Below, piece after piece: positions 32,182-34,965 of a DNA stretch of 34,965 nucleotides. How positions within the stretch are numbered: the stretch's first letter is position 1; the number at the start of each line of letters is the position of its first letter. Below the pieces are notes generated by a model that was given only the letters and a program-made list of their open reading frames with translations, was not told where the DNA came from and ran no database searches. The translations under genes were made by a program, and so were the position numbers. Source of the DNA: Bryobacterales bacterium (GTDB lineage Bacteria > Acidobacteriota > Terriglobia > Bryobacterales > Bryobacteraceae); NCBI GenBank assembly GCA_003167495.1, contig PMSX01000246.1:1-34965 (forward strand), read 5' to 3'.

Positions 32182-33549
32182 ATGCACATTGTGGGGCGGC
32201 GCCGTGCGCGGCCACCGCTCATCAACGCCACCCCTCCCGAAGACTCCCTCGCCCGCAGACTCGGAGTTTTCGACGCCACCATGATTGTCATGGGAGGTAT
32301 CATCGGGTCCGGTATTTTTGTAAACCCTTACGTAGTGGCAAAGGAGGTCCACACCTCCGCACTCATCCTGGGTGCTTGGATTTTGGGAGGTTTAACCGCC
32401 CTGGCAGGAGCATTCATCTACGCCGAACTCGCCGTACTTAGACCCAATCTCGGCGGTCAATATGCATACCTCAAAGATGCCTTTCATCCAGCTGTGGCAT
32501 TTCTCTATGGATGGGCCCTGCTCCTGGTAATGCAAACCGGCGGCATGGCAGCGGTGGCCGTCACTTTCGCCCGCTATGCCAGAGAAATTGTAAACATCCC
32601 TCTGCCCGATGGCGTAATCGCCGCGTTGACCCTTCTCGTACTAAGCGCCATCAATTGCCTCGGCGTTCGCTACGGCAGCACCGTACAGAATCTGCTCATG
32701 GTGTTAAAGATCGGCGCCATAGCAGTTCTGGTAATAGCCGGATTCCGTGCGCCGCATGCGGCAGTGCAAATCAGTGCCGATGCGCATCAGCCCTGGTCTT
32801 CGTCACTGATAATCAAATTCGGTGCGGCAGTAGTTCCAGTGTTATTTGCTTACGGTGGTTGGCAGACGGCCAGCTTCATGACGGGCGAGATGCGCAATCC
32901 CAAACGCGACCTGGCACGCGCTCTGCTCTTCGGAGTCATCAGCGTAACCGCCATTTACTTGAGCGTAAACATTGTTTGCTTACGAACACTCGGGCCGCTC
33001 GGCCTTGCGAACACACCCACACCGGCTTACACCGTGTTGCAGAGGGCCATTGGCGACAAAGGCGCGACCTTCATGGCAGTGGCCATTGCGGTTTCAACGC
33101 TCGGTTTCTTGAGTCAAGGAATGCTCACCGCGCCACGCGTCTTCTTTGCCATGGCCAAAGACGGCCTGTTCTTTAAAGCAGTCGCTTGGCTGCCGAAAAC
33201 CACGCGCGTTCCCGTCGTTGCCATTGCTTTGCAAGGAGTGTTGGCCTCCATTGTTGCAATTTCCGGACGCTACGAACAGATATTAAACTACGTGGTGTCC
33301 ACAGATTTTGTCTTCTTCGGATTGACCGGCGTGTCTTTATTTGTCTTCCGGCGCAAAATGGAAGCGAGCAAAGATCACCGGACGCCTGGGCATCCCTTCA
33401 CCACCATCTTTTTTGTAGCCGCCTGCTGGCTGGTGGTGCTGGCCACCTATTACAACTTTCCCAAAAACAGCTTCATTGGTTTTGGCATTCTCTTGTTAGG
33501 GATTCCCGTTTACTTCTATTGGAGCAAGAAAAAGAAGAGCCAAGCATGA
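32182..33549 (+). CDS. APC superfamily amino-acid permease
   Basis: 455 residues with about 12 membrane helices. The first helix has the substrate-binding unwound motif GGIIGSGIFVNP, followed by AELAVLRPNLGGQYAYLKDAF, the familiar second-helix and loop signature of the LAT/APC family, and FAYGGWQTASFMTGEMRNPKRDLARAL in the sixth-helix region. It is probably an inner-membrane amino-acid exchanger or symporter; substrate unknown. Its ATG directly follows the ku TAA with no gap and no clear Shine-Dalgarno, so translation is probably coupled. An in-frame GTG at 32191 is an alternative. It overlaps the next gene by 4 bp (ATGA). Confidence 0.93.
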   Translation: MHIVGRRRARPPLINATPPEDSLARRLGVFDATMIVMGGIIGSGIFVNPYVVAKEVHTSALILGAWILGGLTALAGAFIYAELAVLRPNLGGQYAYLKDAFHPAVAFLYGWALLLVMQTGGMAAVAVTFARYAREIVNIPLPDGVIAALTLLVLSAINCLGVRYGSTVQNLLMVLKIGAIAVLVIAGFRAPHAAVQISADAHQPWSSSLIIKFGAAVVPVLFAYGGWQTASFMTGEMRNPKRDLARALLFGVISVTAIYLSVNIVCLRTLGPLGLANTPTPAYTVLQRAIGDKGATFMAVAIAVSTLGFLSQGMLTAPRVFFAMAKDGLFFKAVAWLPKTTRVPVVAIALQGVLASIVAISGRYEQILNYVVSTDFVFFGLTGVSLFVFRRKMEASKDHRTPGHPFTTIFFVAACWLVVLATYYNFPKNSFIGFGILLLGIPVYFYWSKKKKSQA

Positions 33550-34619
33550 CATCACGAAGCATGAGTTCGGCGTACATGGAGTGGGTAAAAACCTGCACCG
33601 CCGCGGCAAAATACAATCTGGCCAACAGTGGTGTGAAGAGTTATCCGCTGTCAAGTCTGCCCGTCGATTTTCAGGCACTGCAACTGACTGGCCCGGGCGC
33701 TTATGGGTACCGTCCACTGGTGGAGGCACTGGCGCGCAAGTGTGATGTGCCGAGTGATTGCGTCGCTACGGCGCTCGGCACTTCCGGCGCGAACCATCTA
33801 GCCATGGCCGTGTTAATTGAGCCGGGAGATCAGGTATTGATTGAGCATCCCAGCTATCCGTTACTTTGGGAGTGCGCCAGTTATCACGGTGCGGAGGTCA
33901 AATTCTTCGAACGTCGCGCCGAGTCAAAATTCGCCATCAATGTGGACGCCCTCCGCAAACTGATAACTCCGAAAACGAAGCTGATTGTACTCACCAATTT
34001 GCACAATCCCAGTTGCGCGCTAACTGGCACGACAACTCTCCGGGAAATTGGGAGTTTGGGACCTCGCGTACTGGTAGACGAAGTCTACCTCGATCTCCTT
34101 TACGACAAAACTCCCGAAACCTCATTCAAATTGGGCGAGCAATTTGTAGTCACCAGCAGCTTGACCAAAGTTTATGGTTTGAGCGGGCCCCGCTGCGGAT
34201 GGGTATTGGCCGCGCCCGAGATCGTCAAGAGGATTTACCGCTTGAATGACTTGTTTGGTGTGAACAACCCCTACGTGACAGATCAAATCAGTTGCGTGGC
34301 GCTAGAACATTTGCCGCAAATTGCTAAATGGTCTCGCGATCTTCTCACGAAGCATCGCGCCATCGCCAACGATTTTCTCGCCGCTACACCTACCTTGGAA
34401 AGCGACCCTCTCACCGCGGGCACCGTCATTTTCCCAAAGGCCTCCGTGCCAGTAGACCAACTCTGCCAACTCCTCCGCGACCGCTACGAGACCGTGATCA
34501 CACCAGGCCATTTTTTCGGCGCGCCCGATCGCGTCCGCATCGGTATCGGCGGTGAAACGCCAATCCTCACCGAGGGTTTAGCCCGGGTGAGTGCGGCGTT
34601 GAAGGAATTGACACGCTAA
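33546..34619 (+). CDS. PLP-dependent class I/II aminotransferase
   Basis: 357 residues from ATG 33546, which overlaps the permease stop as ATGA. The fold-type I hallmarks are all present: YGYRPLVEALARK, GTSGANHLAMAVLIEPGDQVL, Asn154 in NLHNPS, Asp178 and Tyr181 in VDEVYLDLLYD, the Schiff-base Lys208 in SSLTKVYGLSGPRCGW, and the C-terminal Arg in RIGIGGETP. It transfers an amino group between an amino acid and a 2-oxo acid; the amino-acid specificity cannot be read. There is no signal peptide. It is the third gene of a tight ku, permease, aminotransferase run. Usual NPSG is NPSC here, a mild oddity. Confidence 0.93.
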   Translation: MTSRSMSSAYMEWVKTCTAAAKYNLANSGVKSYPLSSLPVDFQALQLTGPGAYGYRPLVEALARKCDVPSDCVATALGTSGANHLAMAVLIEPGDQVLIEHPSYPLLWECASYHGAEVKFFERRAESKFAINVDALRKLITPKTKLIVLTNLHNPSCALTGTTTLREIGSLGPRVLVDEVYLDLLYDKTPETSFKLGEQFVVTSSLTKVYGLSGPRCGWVLAAPEIVKRIYRLNDLFGVNNPYVTDQISCVALEHLPQIAKWSRDLLTKHRAIANDFLAATPTLESDPLTAGTVIFPKASVPVDQLCQLLRDRYETVITPGHFFGAPDRVRIGIGGETPILTEGLARVSAALKELTR

Positions 34620-34856
34620 CCCACCAAGTCCGTTTCGCAAAACCCGTTTTTTATCTGCGTTTATCATCTTCATCTGCGGCCAAAAATCCTTAGTTGTTTC
34701 CCCTCCCGCTGGCCATTTCCGAAAATAAAAATATTTCTATCACTTATTTTCAACAACTTGCCAGCTTTTCTCCCGACCTCCCTCCGCCCCTGTCGCTACT
34801 CTGAACTCGGAAAGGCGTTTGCACCTCCCGTCAAAAACGCCGCCAATTTTTGCAGA
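34620..34856. other. Non-coding gap with two inverted repeats and an ATCTGCG repeat pair
   Basis: No gene is seen. ATCTGCG occurs at 34653-34659 and 34672-34678 in a T-rich run. GAAAATAA (34721-34728) is matched by TTATTTTC (34744-34751). GGCGTTT (34814-34820) is matched by AAACGCC (34835-34841) and is followed by GCCAATTTTT, which looks like a terminator or attenuator in front of the next gene. Confidence 0.5.
34814..34850 (+). terminator. Possible leader hairpin/attenuator before the last gene
   Basis: Seven-bp arms (34814-34820 and 34835-34841), 14-nt loop, then a run of T at about 34846-34850. It sits just upstream of the strong ribosome-binding site at 34860. The stem is short, so this is tentative. 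Confidence 0.35.
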
Positions 34857-34859
34857 CAA

Positions 34860-34865
34860 AAGGAG
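34860..34865 (+). promoter_or_regulatory. Strong Shine-Dalgarno (AAGGAG)
   Basis: AAGGAG with 9 nt to ATG 34875; it is the clearest ribosome-binding site in the window and supports the partial gene that follows. Confidence 0.7.
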
Positions 34866-34874
34866 CTCAAAACC

Positions 34875-34965
34875 ATGCGAACCATCAACCCTCACGACAC
34901 CTGTACGCCCACCGGCACTCACCAACCGAAACGCTCGCTATCGCACCCAAATTCCGCCCCGATAT
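34875..34965 (+). CDS. Start of an unidentified gene, cut by the right edge
   Basis: Thirty codons are visible, beginning MRTINPHDTCTPTGTHQPKR and rich in Pro, Thr, His and Ser. There is no signal peptide and no recognisable domain in this fragment. It is called because of the strong AAGGAG at the right distance and an open frame to the edge. Nothing can be said about function. Confidence 0.5.
   Translation, partial: MRTINPHDTCTPTGTHQPKRSLSHPNSAPI

Overview
The window reads as a chromosomal piece of an Acidobacteriota genome, most like the Solibacter/Bryobacter group. This is inferred from gene content: two very large TonB-dependent-receptor-like outer membrane proteins that open with a carboxypeptidase-regulatory-like domain, three FG-GAP proteins (two with a complete ASPIC/UnbV end), many exported TPR proteins, and secreted tricorn-type and S9 peptidases. 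No rRNA, tRNA, CRISPR array, transposase, integrase or phage gene was seen. Everything in the window is accounted for by about 22 intact genes plus one gene cut at each edge.

Layout. (1) 1-10.7 kb is an exported-protein island. It holds a parvulin-TPR-FG-GAP fusion (minus strand, C-terminus off the left edge), a divergent large receptor followed by a TPR gene, a convergent paralogous TPR gene, and a tandem pair of CRTAC1/ASPIC genes. (2) 10.9-13.6 kb holds an exported DinB-like protein, a dicarboxylate/glutamate:cation symporter and NAD kinase. (3) 13.7-17 kb is a giant tricorn-type protease. (4) 17.1-21.7 kb is a minus-strand housekeeping operon running HEAT protein, gamma carbonic anhydrase, hisS, aspS. 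(5) 21.7-26.9 kb has a secreted S9 peptidase, a GNAT acetyltransferase, an exported HExxH metallopeptidase with a repeat tail, and a small beta-barrel protein. (6) 27.3-31.2 kb has the second large receptor and rlmH. (7) 31.3-34.6 kb is a tight run of ku, an amino-acid permease and a PLP aminotransferase. A new gene with a strong ribosome-binding site begins at 34875 and runs off the right edge.

Functional themes. Three exported peptidases, two amino-acid or dicarboxylate transporters and an aminotransferase fit a cell that digests external protein and uses the products. The first 10.7 kb combines a receptor, TPR scaffolds and FG-GAP/ASPIC propellers. It is the best candidate for an undescribed surface or periplasmic system; its biochemical role cannot be read from sequence.

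Main points for a second look: the parvulin-TPR-FG-GAP fusion; a 5-bp tandem duplication that separates a good signal peptide from the first CRTAC1 gene; a terminator hairpin directly against the GTG start of a TPR gene; a dispersed REP-like element; paired AGTACT palindromes 63 bp apart in front of ku; and several starts that look leaderless.
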